Part shown: positions 1 to 5,659 of the stretch, piece after piece
How the letters are laid out: the number at the start of each line of letters is the position of its first letter
Numbering within the stretch: position 1 is the first letter of the stretch
Source: Candidatus Roizmanbacteria bacterium RIFCSPLOWO2_01_FULL_44_13
GTDB taxonomy: Bacteria; Patescibacteriota; Microgenomatia; UBA1406; GWC2-37-13
NCBI GenBank assembly: GCA_001789855.1
Contig: MGAT01000007.1
Coordinates: 2,543 to 12,391, forward strand
Reading direction: 5' to 3'
Length of the DNA stretch: 9,849 bases
Made by a program: the position numbers and the translations under genes
The notes under the pieces: model-generated
The model's input: the letters and a program-made list of their open reading frames with translations, nothing else
What the model was told of the DNA's origin: nothing
Database searches by the model: none

Positions 1-275
1 ACGGAGCGGGGTGTGGGTGAGGGAATGATGATGGCGATCTCGTCGGGTTTAAGAAGATTTAAATCGTTTCTGATCGTTTTTTCCACTTCGGCGGTGCTTT
101 TTTTCTTGACGATCTCGGTTTTCAGCTCGATGTTTTTCTTTTTTTCCTCCTCAAAATTTTGTTTATAGTTTTCATAAAATTTAATCTTGTCTTTATAGTT
201 AAAGATGTTTTTCAGGAGGGAAAAAAGCAAAAAAACCACCAAAAAAATGCCGACGATATTTTTTAGAGCCTTCAT
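1..275 (-). CDS. FtsB/DivIC-like septum formation initiator (3' end beyond the window)
   Basis: The gene starts at the ATG at 275-273 on the minus strand and stays open for 91 codons to the left edge, so its C-terminus is missing. The product begins with a short basic N-terminus, then one membrane helix (about residues 7-24, starting NIVGIFLVVF), then a Lys/Glu-rich helix suited to a coiled coil (about 30-72), and ends in the window with NDLNLLKPDEIAIIIPSPTP. One N-terminal helix, a coiled coil and a hydrophobic strand are the plan of FtsB/DivIC proteins, which join FtsL in the divisome and act in septal peptidoglycan synthesis; that role is family knowledge. It lies 22 nt downstream of yqeY on the same strand and could be read through from it, but has its own extended -10 six bases before the ATG. 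Another bitopic coiled-coil protein is the main alternative. Confidence 0.78.
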   Translation of the reverse strand, partial: MKALKNIVGIFLVVFLLFSLLKNIFNYKDKIKFYENYKQNFEEEKKKNIELKTEIVKKKSTAEVEKTIRNDLNLLKPDEIAIIIPSPTPRS

Positions 276-281
276 ATAATG

Positions 282-290
282 AGTATACCA
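282..290 (-). promoter_or_regulatory. Extended -10 for the FtsB-like gene, leaderless arrangement
   Basis: On the minus strand TGG plus TATACT (290-282) forms an extended -10 element. Exactly 6 nt separate it from the ATG at 275, so the expected transcription start coincides with the A of the start codon. No good -35 is visible at 17 nt and there is no Shine-Dalgarno. Confidence 0.5.
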
Positions 291-297
291 CTCGGAT

Positions 298-744
298 CTA
301 GCGAAACGTGATTTTAGTCTTAAGCATCGTCATAATTCGCGAAGGGTCGGCTTTGGTTTTGAGGCGACCAATGACAAGCCCGATGACGGCCTTAGGGTTT
401 TGTTCGACTAATGCCTTATTCTCGATTAGAATTTTTTCTATCTCCGAATTGAGTTCTTCATCCGGCATTTCTGCCGGCAGATAAGAGGAGACTATTTCGA
501 GTTGTTTTTTATTGCTCTCGACGAGTTCCGGGCGGCCGCCCTTTTCAAAGGCCTCGATCGACTCTTTGAGCTCGCGCGCCACCTTTTTGAGAACCGCGAC
601 CGTTTCCTCGTCCGTCAACTCGCCCTTTTTCTCGATTTCCTTATTCTGGACTTGCGCTATAATGAAACGGAGGACGGACAAGCGGTCTTTGTCGCCGGAT
701 TTCAAAGCGGCAATTTGATCTTCTTGTAATTTCTGCCTCAACAT
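298..744 (-). CDS. yqeY: GatB/YqeY domain-containing protein
   Basis: A 148-residue protein matching the stand-alone GatB/YqeY family in length and layout. It has an N-terminal helical region beginning MLRQKLQEDQIAALKSGDK, then RLSVLRFIIAQVQNKEIEKK, the central YLPAEMPDEEL motif, and a C-terminal segment with GLVIGRLKTKADPSRI. The domain resembles the tail of the GatB amidotransferase subunit and is thought to bind tRNA; the function of the free-standing protein is not settled. An upstream in-frame ATG at 786 would add 14 hydrophobic residues not typical of the family and run into the divergent gene at 761. The ATG at 744 gives the family length and lies exactly 6 nt after a TATAAT, so 744 is preferred. 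Two further family features are visible: the Lys/Glu-rich charge pattern and the repeated ELKESIEAFEKGGR-type helix. Confidence 0.92.
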   Translation of the reverse strand: MLRQKLQEDQIAALKSGDKDRLSVLRFIIAQVQNKEIEKKGELTDEETVAVLKKVARELKESIEAFEKGGRPELVESNKKQLEIVSSYLPAEMPDEELNSEIEKILIENKALVEQNPKAVIGLVIGRLKTKADPSRIMTMLKTKITFR

Positions 745-752
745 AACATAAT
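724..752 (+). promoter_or_regulatory. Promoter for the 761-1742 gene pair, inside the start of yqeY
   Basis: TTGTAA (724-729), a 17-nt spacer and CATAAT (747-752) on the plus strand, ending 8 nt before the ATG at 761. It overlaps the yqeY -10 and start codon on the other strand, so the two divergent promoters would compete for polymerase. No Shine-Dalgarno precedes the ATG. Confidence 0.42.
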
Positions 753-756
753 TATA
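751..756 (-). promoter_or_regulatory. -10 element of yqeY
   Basis: A perfect TATAAT on the minus strand (756-751), followed by 6 nt and the ATG at 744. Transcription would begin at the start codon. The -35 position (779-774) matches the consensus only weakly. Confidence 0.5.
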
Positions 757-760
757 TCCT

Positions 761-1162
761 ATGAGAAAAAAATCGAGAAGAGACATTTTGGACCTGGTGA
801 GCAGCTTTCAGGCCCAAATTAAAAACAAGCCGGCGCTGCCGCAGATGTCGACAGAGCTGAGGATGATGAAGTTTAGAATCAGACCGATCCAAGGGGATTT
901 TTCCGCCGTGGACCTCAAAGACGAAGATTTTATCAGGGCGCTTTGGAGCCTCGGTAAACTGGACGAATTTTTTCAGAAAGAAATTATCCGCCTGACTAAA
1001 AGAGAACGACAGATATTTATCAAGATTTTCGACGACCTCTACCACCGATACCAGCAGGAACTGAACCGCGTCAACATATATAAAGGGCGACCGGCTTCAG
1101 AGGAAAACAAAGTTCTTGAGATGGAGATTTTCAGGGAAGGCACTGGCCGGAAAATAAACTAA
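761..1162 (+). CDS. Unrecognised small protein, paired with an exonuclease gene
   Basis: A 133-residue protein that I cannot assign to a family. The N-terminus is very basic (MRKKSRRDILDLV). The middle has a probable beta region (FRIRPIQGDFSAVDLKDED) and the remainder is mostly amphipathic helix rich in Glu, Arg and Lys. There is no signal peptide, membrane helix or cysteine motif, so it is probably cytoplasmic, and the basic head could contact nucleic acid (inference). Its stop at 1160-1162 is one base before the ATG of the DEDDy exonuclease, which indicates one transcript and perhaps translational coupling. A functional link to that nuclease is plausible. The codon use, with many NNC and NNG codons, matches neighbouring chromosomal genes, so there is no sign of recent transfer. 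Confidence 0.75.
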   Translation: MRKKSRRDILDLVSSFQAQIKNKPALPQMSTELRMMKFRIRPIQGDFSAVDLKDEDFIRALWSLGKLDEFFQKEIIRLTKRERQIFIKIFDDLYHRYQQELNRVNIYKGRPASEENKVLEMEIFREGTGRKIN

Positions 1163-1163
1163 T

Positions 1164-1742
1164 ATGCAGAAATTCCCCGTCGTTTTTGACCTCGAGACCA
1201 AGTACAGCTTCCGCGAATTCGACGACCCGAAGCGTCTTGAGGTGAGCGTCGCCGCGCTCTACGATTATAGGGATCACCAAACGAAGATTTTTGAAGAGAA
1301 AGAACTGAATAAACTTTTCCCCATTCTCGAATCCGCCTCTTACGTCGTCGGTTATAATGTCGCAAATTTTGACATTGCCGTGCTCCAGGCTTATTATCCC
1401 GGTAAAGTAAGCGTATTCACGCCATTCGATATTCTGGACGACATCAAGAGTAAAATCGGCCGGAGAATATCCCTAAACGAAGTCGTCGGCGCCACCCTGG
1501 AAAAGAAAAAATCCGGGCACGGCCTCCAGGCAATTAACCTATACAAAGAAGGGAAAATTGACGAACTAAAACAGTACTGTATGGATGACGTCATGCTGAC
1601 AAAAGAACTATTCGAGTATGGAATAAAAAACGGGGAGATCTTTTATTTGACCCCCAACGGCAAACTCTCCATCCCGGTCGACTGGAAAAAATACCTGGAA
1701 GAAGAAGGCAACAGCGACGTCCCCTTGACCCTGCCATTTTGA
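1164..1742 (+). CDS. DEDDy-type 3'-5' exonuclease (RNase H-like fold)
   Basis: A 192-residue single-domain nuclease. The three exonuclease motifs are visible in order: Exo I VVFDLET (D9, E11), Exo II VVGYNVANFD (D70) and Exo III YCMDDV (Y138, D142), the Y-x3-D spacing that defines DEDDy enzymes. These acidic residues bind two metal ions and hydrolyse nucleic acid from the 3' end (family knowledge). The region around residues 103-127, with the conserved-looking GHGLQAINLYKEGKI, resembles the YprB/predicted RNase H-like group more than DnaQ proofreading subunits. Whether the substrate is DNA or RNA cannot be read from the sequence. The gene follows the unknown 761-1162 gene with a 1-nt gap, without its own Shine-Dalgarno. 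Its stop is one base from the end of the convergent CorC-like gene, leaving no room for a conventional terminator. Confidence 0.85.
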   Translation: MQKFPVVFDLETKYSFREFDDPKRLEVSVAALYDYRDHQTKIFEEKELNKLFPILESASYVVGYNVANFDIAVLQAYYPGKVSVFTPFDILDDIKSKIGRRISLNEVVGATLEKKKSGHGLQAINLYKEGKIDELKQYCMDDVMLTKELFEYGIKNGEIFYLTPNGKLSIPVDWKKYLEEEGNSDVPLTLPF

Positions 1743-1743
1743 T

Positions 1744-3033
1744 TCAAGAGAGCTTTTTTATCAGAATTTTATCTACCCGATTATTATCCATATCGACGAC
1801 TTCGAATCGATAACCCAATTTTTCAAAAACGTCTCCCGCTTTAGGAATTTTATCGAGGTGGGCAATCACCATCCCGGCGGCGGTTTGGTAAATGTCTAAA
1901 TCCCTATTAGTCAGACCCTGCAATTGCAGCTTCTTCTTTAGTTCGTATATGGAAACTGTTCCGTCAACTAGAAGCGACCCGTCCTTTCGGGTGACAATAA
2001 GGGAGTCGTGAACACTTTGTGACTTGATTTCTCCGACGAGGGCTTCAAGGATGTCATTTAAAGTGACCATTCCCTGGATCGTACCGAATTCATCGATAAC
2101 AAGGGCGATATGAGTGGGAGAACGACGGAACATCTCTAGGACTTTAATTGCCTTCATTGACTCAGGGACCAGGTGCGGTTTAACAATAATATTTTTTAAC
2201 TCGTCCGCGCCAAATTTTTTATTGTCAAGAAAGAAGATTAACAGATCTTTGGTGTGAACGACTCCAAATATTTTTTCCTTTTTTCCCTCGGTAAATATGA
2301 TTCGGGAATGTCGGTATCCGGTAAGGTATTGGCGCGGCTGTTTTAAGAATTTTTGAATATTGAAGACCGACATTTTGTGCTTAGGCGTCATCAGCAACCC
2401 GACTCTCAAATCATCCAGTCTCAAGGCGCGCTCAATTAATTTCTTTTCCGTCTTGCTAAAAATCCCCATATCGGTTCCTTCGCGGATAAGAATCCGGACC
2501 TCTTCCTCGGTAATTTTAGACGAGATAGTTGGCTTGAGACCCAAGATTTTAAAAACGAACTCCGTCGACAGACTCAATATTCGTATCACGGGCGACGTCA
2601 ATCTTGAAACCGCCGTCATAAAAGGCGCGGCAAACGAGGCAATTTTTTCCGGGTTGCTCAAGGCAATTCTTTTGGGAACGAGTTCTCCAATAACAATTGA
2701 AAGGTAAGTAACCAATGACATAACCAAGACAAAGGCAACCTGTTCATGGAACAGGCCGATTAAAGGAAGGGGTTTTATAAGTAATGATAATTGTGATACC
2801 ATCCCCCGGTCGCCGACTGCTCCGGCCAACACGGTTACCAAGGTGATTCCGATCTGAACGCTGGAGAGAAAAATATTCGGCTTCTCTGCCAAGTCAAGGG
2901 CGACCTGACTTTTTAGGTTGCCGCCTGCCGCCATATTTTTCAAGTTGCTTTTTCTGGAGGAAATAATGGCGATTTCGGCCATGGCAAAAAAGCCGTTAAA
3001 GAGAATAAGAGCCAAGATGATGAAAAAATCCAT
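1744..3033 (-). CDS. CNNM/CBS-domain membrane protein, hemolysin C / CorC-type transporter
   Basis: A 429-residue protein with the full three-part family layout. An N-terminal CNNM (DUF21) transmembrane domain covers about residues 1-195, with hydrophobic helices near 2-20, 52-75, 95-118 and 132-160 and the conserved GELVPKRIAL at 116-125. A CBS pair spans about 213-335 and includes LLMTPKHKM, FGVVHTKDLL and VIDEFGTIQGMVTLNDILE. A C-terminal CorC_HlyC domain spans about 345-428 (DGSLLVDGTVSIYEL). Such proteins sit in the cytoplasmic membrane and are linked to Mg2+ or Co2+ efflux; the CBS pair binds adenine nucleotides (family knowledge). The hemolysin name is historical and should not be read as toxin activity. 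It is a stand-alone gene, divergent from 3197-3889 and convergent with the exonuclease. No truncation is seen. Confidence 0.93.
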   Translation of the reverse strand: MDFFIILALILFNGFFAMAEIAIISSRKSNLKNMAAGGNLKSQVALDLAEKPNIFLSSVQIGITLVTVLAGAVGDRGMVSQLSLLIKPLPLIGLFHEQVAFVLVMSLVTYLSIVIGELVPKRIALSNPEKIASFAAPFMTAVSRLTSPVIRILSLSTEFVFKILGLKPTISSKITEEEVRILIREGTDMGIFSKTEKKLIERALRLDDLRVGLLMTPKHKMSVFNIQKFLKQPRQYLTGYRHSRIIFTEGKKEKIFGVVHTKDLLIFFLDNKKFGADELKNIIVKPHLVPESMKAIKVLEMFRRSPTHIALVIDEFGTIQGMVTLNDILEALVGEIKSQSVHDSLIVTRKDGSLLVDGTVSIYELKKKLQLQGLTNRDLDIYQTAAGMVIAHLDKIPKAGDVFEKLGYRFEVVDMDNNRVDKILIKKLS

Positions 3034-3060
3034 ATATTAATTAAGCAAATCTATGCTCTG

Positions 3061-3066
3061 ATTATA
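3061..3066 (-). promoter_or_regulatory. Probable -10 element of the CorC-like gene
   Basis: A perfect TATAAT on the minus strand (3066-3061), 27 nt before the ATG at 3033. A perfect TTGACA lies upstream (3083-3078) but only 11 nt away, too close for a normal sigma-70 pair, so only the -10 is called. Confidence 0.4.
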
Positions 3067-3176
3067 ATAAATCGCTTTGTCAAATTCCGCCCTGGCCGCC
3101 TCAAAAATAATATTTTTTTAAACATAGTCCTCCAATTTTATCAGACTTCCAATAAATGCCGTTGACTTTGCCGTTT

Positions 3177-3185
3177 TGATATAAT
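3177..3185 (+). promoter_or_regulatory. Extended -10 promoter of the 3197 gene
   Basis: TGA plus TATAAT (3177-3185) makes an extended -10, which can work without a -35. It ends 11 nt before the ATG at 3197, giving a leader of only a few bases. A TTGACT at 3162-3167 has a 12-nt spacer, too short to pair with it. Confidence 0.5.
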
Positions 3186-3196
3186 ATTTTTGTTCA

Positions 3197-3889
3197 ATGA
3201 AGGTAATTCTTTCCATCTTTCTGATACTGGCCCTATTGATAGGGGGTGGCGTTTATTTCTTGCTCCAACCAAAAAATCTTGGCATTACCTATGCCGATAC
3301 GGATTTGAAATCCATCACGGAAAAATTAAAGGTTACCTATGAATCGCTCCCGCCCGGAAATCCAAGTGGCAAAACCCTGATCGCTTCCGGCGCCCACCCG
3401 GTCGACTCCACTTTCTCGAGCCGCGAGCTGACGGCGGCCGCCGACAACCGCTACAAACAATACGTCTATTTTCCTTTCCGCAACGTGCAGATTAGAGTAA
3501 ACGCCGACGGGACGGTTGAAGGCTCGGCCAAGGTCGGTTTCTCGGACGCCGTGAACTATCTCGTTGCCCTCGGCGTTTCCTACGATGACGTCATGGAGGG
3601 AGCAAAAAAATTCAAGATTCCCAATGCGAGTCTTCCGGTTTATCTAAAAGTTTCCGGAACGGTTGAGAATAATCAAAGCAATATCAAAGTCGACGCGGCG
3701 GAAATTTCTAGGATTCCGATACCCCAAAACCTCGTCAATCAATACGGCCCGGCAATAAACGATTTGGTGGAAATGGTACTCGAAGAACGCCAGCCCAGCT
3801 ACAGCATTGAAAAACTCGAAGTCGTTGACGGCAAGGTTCACTTCAAAGGCACCTCTCCCGACAAAGAAACCGCCGTAACAAAGTTATAA
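3197..3889 (+). CDS. Membrane-anchored exported protein of unknown function
   Basis: A 230-residue protein. Residues about 3-23 (VILSIFLILALLIGGGVYFL) form an N-terminal membrane anchor; no signal-peptidase site or lipobox is evident, so the rest is probably tethered outside the membrane. The body is rich in beta strands, with repeated designs such as VQIRVNADGTVEGSAKVGF (about 96-115), LPVYLKVSGTVENNQSNIKV (about 146-165) and, near the end, SIEKLEVVDGKVHFKGTSPD. These alternating strands ending in a short helix recall small exported lipid-binding-like folds such as LmeA/YpmS, but that is inference from appearance only. It has its own extended -10 promoter and is followed after 11 nt by the dehydratase gene. 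Codon use is GC-rich: a hand count of 3421-3480 gives 35 G+C of 60. Confidence 0.8.
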   Translation: MKVILSIFLILALLIGGGVYFLLQPKNLGITYADTDLKSITEKLKVTYESLPPGNPSGKTLIASGAHPVDSTFSSRELTAAADNRYKQYVYFPFRNVQIRVNADGTVEGSAKVGFSDAVNYLVALGVSYDDVMEGAKKFKIPNASLPVYLKVSGTVENNQSNIKVDAAEISRIPIPQNLVNQYGPAINDLVEMVLEERQPSYSIEKLEVVDGKVHFKGTSPDKETAVTKL

Positions 3890-3900
3890 CTTGATGGATA

Positions 3901-4233
3901 ATGGACAAATTAATCAACAAAAAATGCGTACCGTGCGAAGGCTGGATGAAGCCGTTGACGAAGGAACAGTTTGAAAAGCATCTGCCGGAAGTCCCGGATT
4001 GGGCTGTAATTGAAGACAAAAAGATCGAAAAAGATTTCAAATTCAAAGACTTTAAGGAAGCCATGACTTTTGTCAATAAGGTGGGAGCAATCGCGGAGGA
4101 GGAAAACCACCACCCCGACATCAATCTTCATAACTGGAATAAAGTAAAAATCACTCTGTCAACCCACGCCATCAAAGGTCTCTCTGACAACGACTTTATC
4201 TTGGCGGCGAAGATAGATTTACTTACTGTGTAG
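3901..4233 (+). CDS. Pterin-4a-carbinolamine dehydratase
   Basis: A 110-residue protein of the normal family length. The family motif is clear: EEENHHPDINLHNW contains the H70-H71-P72 active-site block, followed by W79, H89 (LSTHAIKGL) and an aspartate at 96 or 98. The N-terminus carries KKCVPCEG (C9, C12), common in bacterial members, and PLTKEQFEKHLPEVPDW is the usual first helix. The enzyme dehydrates 4a-hydroxytetrahydropterin, normally serving aromatic amino acid hydroxylases, in the cytoplasm. No hydroxylase or folate gene is seen here, and reduced genomes of this type usually lack such hydroxylases, so another role in pterin or molybdopterin chemistry is possible (inference). It follows the anchored protein by 11 nt, with a TATAAC at 3885-3890 that might be a private -10. 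Its 3' end overlaps the convergent gene by 11 bp. Confidence 0.93.
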   Translation: MDKLINKKCVPCEGWMKPLTKEQFEKHLPEVPDWAVIEDKKIEKDFKFKDFKEAMTFVNKVGAIAEEENHHPDINLHNWNKVKITLSTHAIKGLSDNDFILAAKIDLLTV

Positions 4234-4690
4234 CATAACGCATACCGTAGCTTTTTTCTATCTGGCTTTTCTTTCCGAACAAGACTGCCAATTCGCCATC
4301 AACGATAATACGGCGTGAATCCATGGTTGCTAACCTTGTAATTCGCTCACCCTTTTTAAAGCCCCCATCTTCTATAAACTGTCCTGGAGTAATACAGATG
4401 ATATTGTCCCCAAACATGGCAAATTCGTGTTCGGTGAAAACTGTGTCGCTTCCGCCAAAATATATTCTGCCGTGGACCGGGTGATATCCCGCAGGTAGAT
4501 TTACCCTGTGAATTGCCCCACACAATCCCATTTCCGAAAGGAGCCGGGTGTTCGGATCAAGACGGGGATTGTCGGGTTCCTGGGAGCGAAGCACTTGTAA
4601 ATGACCTAATAAAGCGGCGGTAAGGGTGGGAGACGATTGTGCTACCCAGCTCACTATTGGATCGGGTTTTCTCAAGGCTTCAAATAACAT
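4223..4690 (-). CDS. Unrecognised protein, possible papain/transglutaminase-like fold
   Basis: A 155-residue protein that I do not recognise. The start at 4690 is chosen over an upstream in-frame ATG at 4771 because a strong promoter (TTTACA, 17 nt, TATAAT) lies between them and ends exactly 6 nt before 4690; the 27 extra residues also look like translated AT-rich promoter DNA. The protein has no signal peptide or membrane helix. Notable residues are C57 (EMGLCGAIHRV), H74 (PVHGRIYFGG), H88 (EHEFAMFGD), D95 and the segment ICITPGQF (98-105). A Cys, then His plus an aromatic, then a strand ending in T-x-GQF is reminiscent of papain-like or transglutaminase-like cysteine enzymes, but this is a weak inference. 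Its last 11 bases overlap the dehydratase gene tail to tail. Confidence 0.72.
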   Translation of the reverse strand: MLFEALRKPDPIVSWVAQSSPTLTAALLGHLQVLRSQEPDNPRLDPNTRLLSEMGLCGAIHRVNLPAGYHPVHGRIYFGGSDTVFTEHEFAMFGDNIICITPGQFIEDGGFKKGERITRLATMDSRRIIVDGELAVLFGKKSQIEKSYGMRYATQ

Positions 4691-4696
4691 AAGGGA

Positions 4697-4725
4697 ATTA
4701 TAATAGATAGCCCGTTTGTTGTAAA
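4697..4725 (-). promoter_or_regulatory. Consensus promoter of the 4690 gene, leaderless
   Basis: On the minus strand TTTACA (4725-4720, five of six consensus bases), a 17-nt spacer, and a perfect TATAAT (4702-4697), followed by 6 nt and the ATG at 4690. This is the best-formed promoter in the window and decides the start of the gene. Confidence 0.65.
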
Positions 4726-4739
4726 ATAAACCATCTTTT

Positions 4740-4768
4740 TTGGTAAAATAGAATTGTACTTTTATAAC
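4740..4768 (+). promoter_or_regulatory. Likely promoter of the tRNA-Asn gene
   Basis: TTGGTA (4740-4745), a 17-nt spacer and TATAAC (4763-4768). The -10 ends 5 nt before the first base of the mature tRNA (4774), so transcription would begin at or within a base or two of the mature 5' end, leaving little for RNase P to remove. Confidence 0.4.
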
Positions 4769-4773
4769 CAATA

Positions 4774-5037
4774 TCCCCTGTAGCTCAATTGGTAGAGCAG
4801 GTCGCTGTAAAACGTTGCAGCTTTCCCGAGTAATCGGGATTGAAAAATCGGGCTAATTCGAGGAAACCCGCCCCAGGCGGGTAATCTCGAGCTAAATTCA
4901 TGTATAAAACGTGATAAATGTGTAGAGACTATATACCCGAGTCCGATGTAACATCGGACAAGAAATAGTCCACCCCTTAAAGCAATTTAAGGATAAGTGT
5001 AACGACAAGGTTTGGAGTTCGAGTCTCCACGGGGGAG
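4774..5037 (+). tRNA. tRNA-Asn(GUU), interrupted by a group I intron in the anticodon
   Basis: Exons are 4774-4808 and 5000-5037. The acceptor stem is TCCCCTG with CGGGGGA, the D arm GCTC/GAGC, and the T arm TGGAG-TTCGAGT-CTCCA with a 5-nt variable loop. The anticodon stem GGTCG/CGACA has four good pairs and a G27-A43 mismatch. Joined exons give the loop CTGTTAA and anticodon GTT. Read unspliced, the loop looks like CTGTAAA with anticodon GTA (Tyr), but bacterial tRNA-Tyr has a long variable arm and A73, whereas this tRNA has a short variable loop, G73 and the acceptor pattern of tRNA-Asn. CCA is not encoded (CAA follows G73), so it must be added enzymatically. The next gene begins 29 nt downstream. 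Confidence 0.92.
4809..4999 (+). ncRNA. Self-splicing group I intron (about 191 nt, no ORF) in tRNA-Asn
   Basis: The main group I helices can be drawn by hand. P1 is GCTGT (4804-4808) with GCAGC (4817-4821), with the required U-G pair at the 5' splice site. P10 is CGTT (4813-4816) with AACG of the 3' exon (5001-5004). P2 is 4824-4829/4834-4839, P3 TCGGG (4848-4852) with CCCGA (4936-4940), P4 4857-4862/4886-4891, P5 CCCGCC/GGCGGG (4867-4881). A short P6 is TCATG/CGTGA. P7 is GACTAT (4927-4932) with ATAGTC (4965-4970), P8 4941-4948/4952-4959, and P9 CCTTAAA-GCAA-TTTAAGG (4975-4992) with a GNRA loop. The intron ends in the terminal guanosine G4999. It is close to the minimum size for the class and resembles the IC3-type introns of bacterial tRNAs. 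With no homing endonuclease inside, it is probably vertically kept. Confidence 0.92.
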
Positions 5038-5052
5038 CAAGTCAATACTTAA

Positions 5053-5058
5053 TATAAC
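5053..5058 (+). promoter_or_regulatory. Possible -10 for the AT-rich cassette
   Basis: TATAAC ends 8 nt before the ATG at 5067. The -35 position falls in the GC-rich acceptor stem of the tRNA and shows no match, so read-through from the tRNA promoter is an equally good explanation. Confidence 0.25.
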
Positions 5059-5066
5059 CAAAAGAT

Positions 5067-5633
5067 ATGGAAAATGTTGATATAGATATCTTAATCAAAC
5101 AAGCAGAAGAACTAAAATCGGTTGATTACGACTCACCCAAGGTTCTTTTATGGAAAAAAAGGGCAAAAAATTTTATTTTGACCAACTACGAACGCGAATA
5201 TAAACAAATCTTAGATCGAGCTTTGTCATTTGACCAAATAATTATGAGTGAGGGGCATGCACGACAAATGCATTTAAACGCCTTAAACAAAGCAATAGAG
5301 TTATTAAACGACTTAAAATCTGAGCCTAAAATAGTTAAAAATAAACAACAGCCGTTACCAAAAGAAATAAAAGAATCCTCGCATAAAGAATCTAAATACG
5401 GAAGAGTAGACGTAAAAGGTATGGCGTTTTTTGGAGATAATGCAGTAGTTAATCAAGTCGTTATTGGAGACCTGGTGAAGGCATTAGAGTCTGAAATAAA
5501 AGAGCGTGTTGTTGAAGGCGAAGAAAAGAAATCCGTTCTAGATAGTTTAAAAAAGATTACTAATAATGAAACTTTTGCGAGTGTAACAGGGGTTGTTTTA
5601 GGTGAAGTGTTGAAGAGAATTTCTAGACCTTAG
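5067..5633 (+). CDS. Unknown two-part cytoplasmic protein, first gene of a TIR cassette
   Basis: A 188-residue protein without signal peptide or membrane helix. Residues 1-85 form a helical, charged domain (DILIKQAEELKSVDYDSPK, then LLWKKRAKNFILTNYEREY). A Lys/Pro/Ser-rich linker covers about 86-112. The C-terminal part (about 113-188) starts with the short hydrophobic, glycine-containing run VKGMAFFGDNAVVNQVVIGD, then an amphipathic helix and an ending rich in small residues (ASVTGVVLGEVLKRI). I know no family name for it. A helical head, a disordered linker and a glycine/valine tail would suit an oligomerising sensor or adaptor, which is inference. It opens an AT-rich gene trio with an integral membrane protein and a TIR-like effector, 29 nt behind the tRNA. 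Its A/T-ending codons differ from the chromosomal genes before 4233. The ATG has no Shine-Dalgarno. Confidence 0.78.
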   Translation: MENVDIDILIKQAEELKSVDYDSPKVLLWKKRAKNFILTNYEREYKQILDRALSFDQIIMSEGHARQMHLNALNKAIELLNDLKSEPKIVKNKQQPLPKEIKESSHKESKYGRVDVKGMAFFGDNAVVNQVVIGDLVKALESEIKERVVEGEEKKSVLDSLKKITNNETFASVTGVVLGEVLKRISRP

Positions 5634-5647
5634 GAATTTTTTACTAT

Positions 5648-5653
5648 TAAAAT
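5648..5653 (+). promoter_or_regulatory. Possible -10 before the membrane protein gene
   Basis: TAAAAT followed by 6 nt and the ATG at 5660, the same spacing as at four other genes here. In such AT-rich DNA this could be chance, and the gene is also well placed to be read through from 5067-5633. Confidence 0.25.
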
Positions 5654-5659
5654 TGGTTT

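Noticed and set aside
745..786. 14-residue N-terminal extension of yqeY
   Set aside because: It is atypical for the family, lies upstream of the TATAAT, and overlaps the divergent gene.
3061..3185. TTGACA/TATAAT (3083-3061, minus) and TTGACT/TATAAT (3162-3185, plus) as full -35/-10 pairs
   Set aside because: The spacers are 11 and 12 nt, about half a helical turn short of the 16-18 nt needed; only the -10 elements are kept.
4691..4771. Longer N-terminus for the 4223-4690 gene
   Set aside because: The extra codons cover the best promoter in the window and translate to an unconvincing Tyr/Lys/Phe-rich stretch.
4800..4815. tRNA-Tyr(GUA) reading of the tRNA
   Set aside because: Without splicing the anticodon stem lacks its 3' half. 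The short variable loop, G73 and acceptor stem fit Asn, and P1/P10 pairing supports GUU after splicing.
4824..4839. TCCCGA/TCGGGA hairpin as a second copy of the coding-region palindrome at 7435-7466
   Set aside because: It is explained as P2 of the group I intron, and the similarity is limited to the short GC arm.
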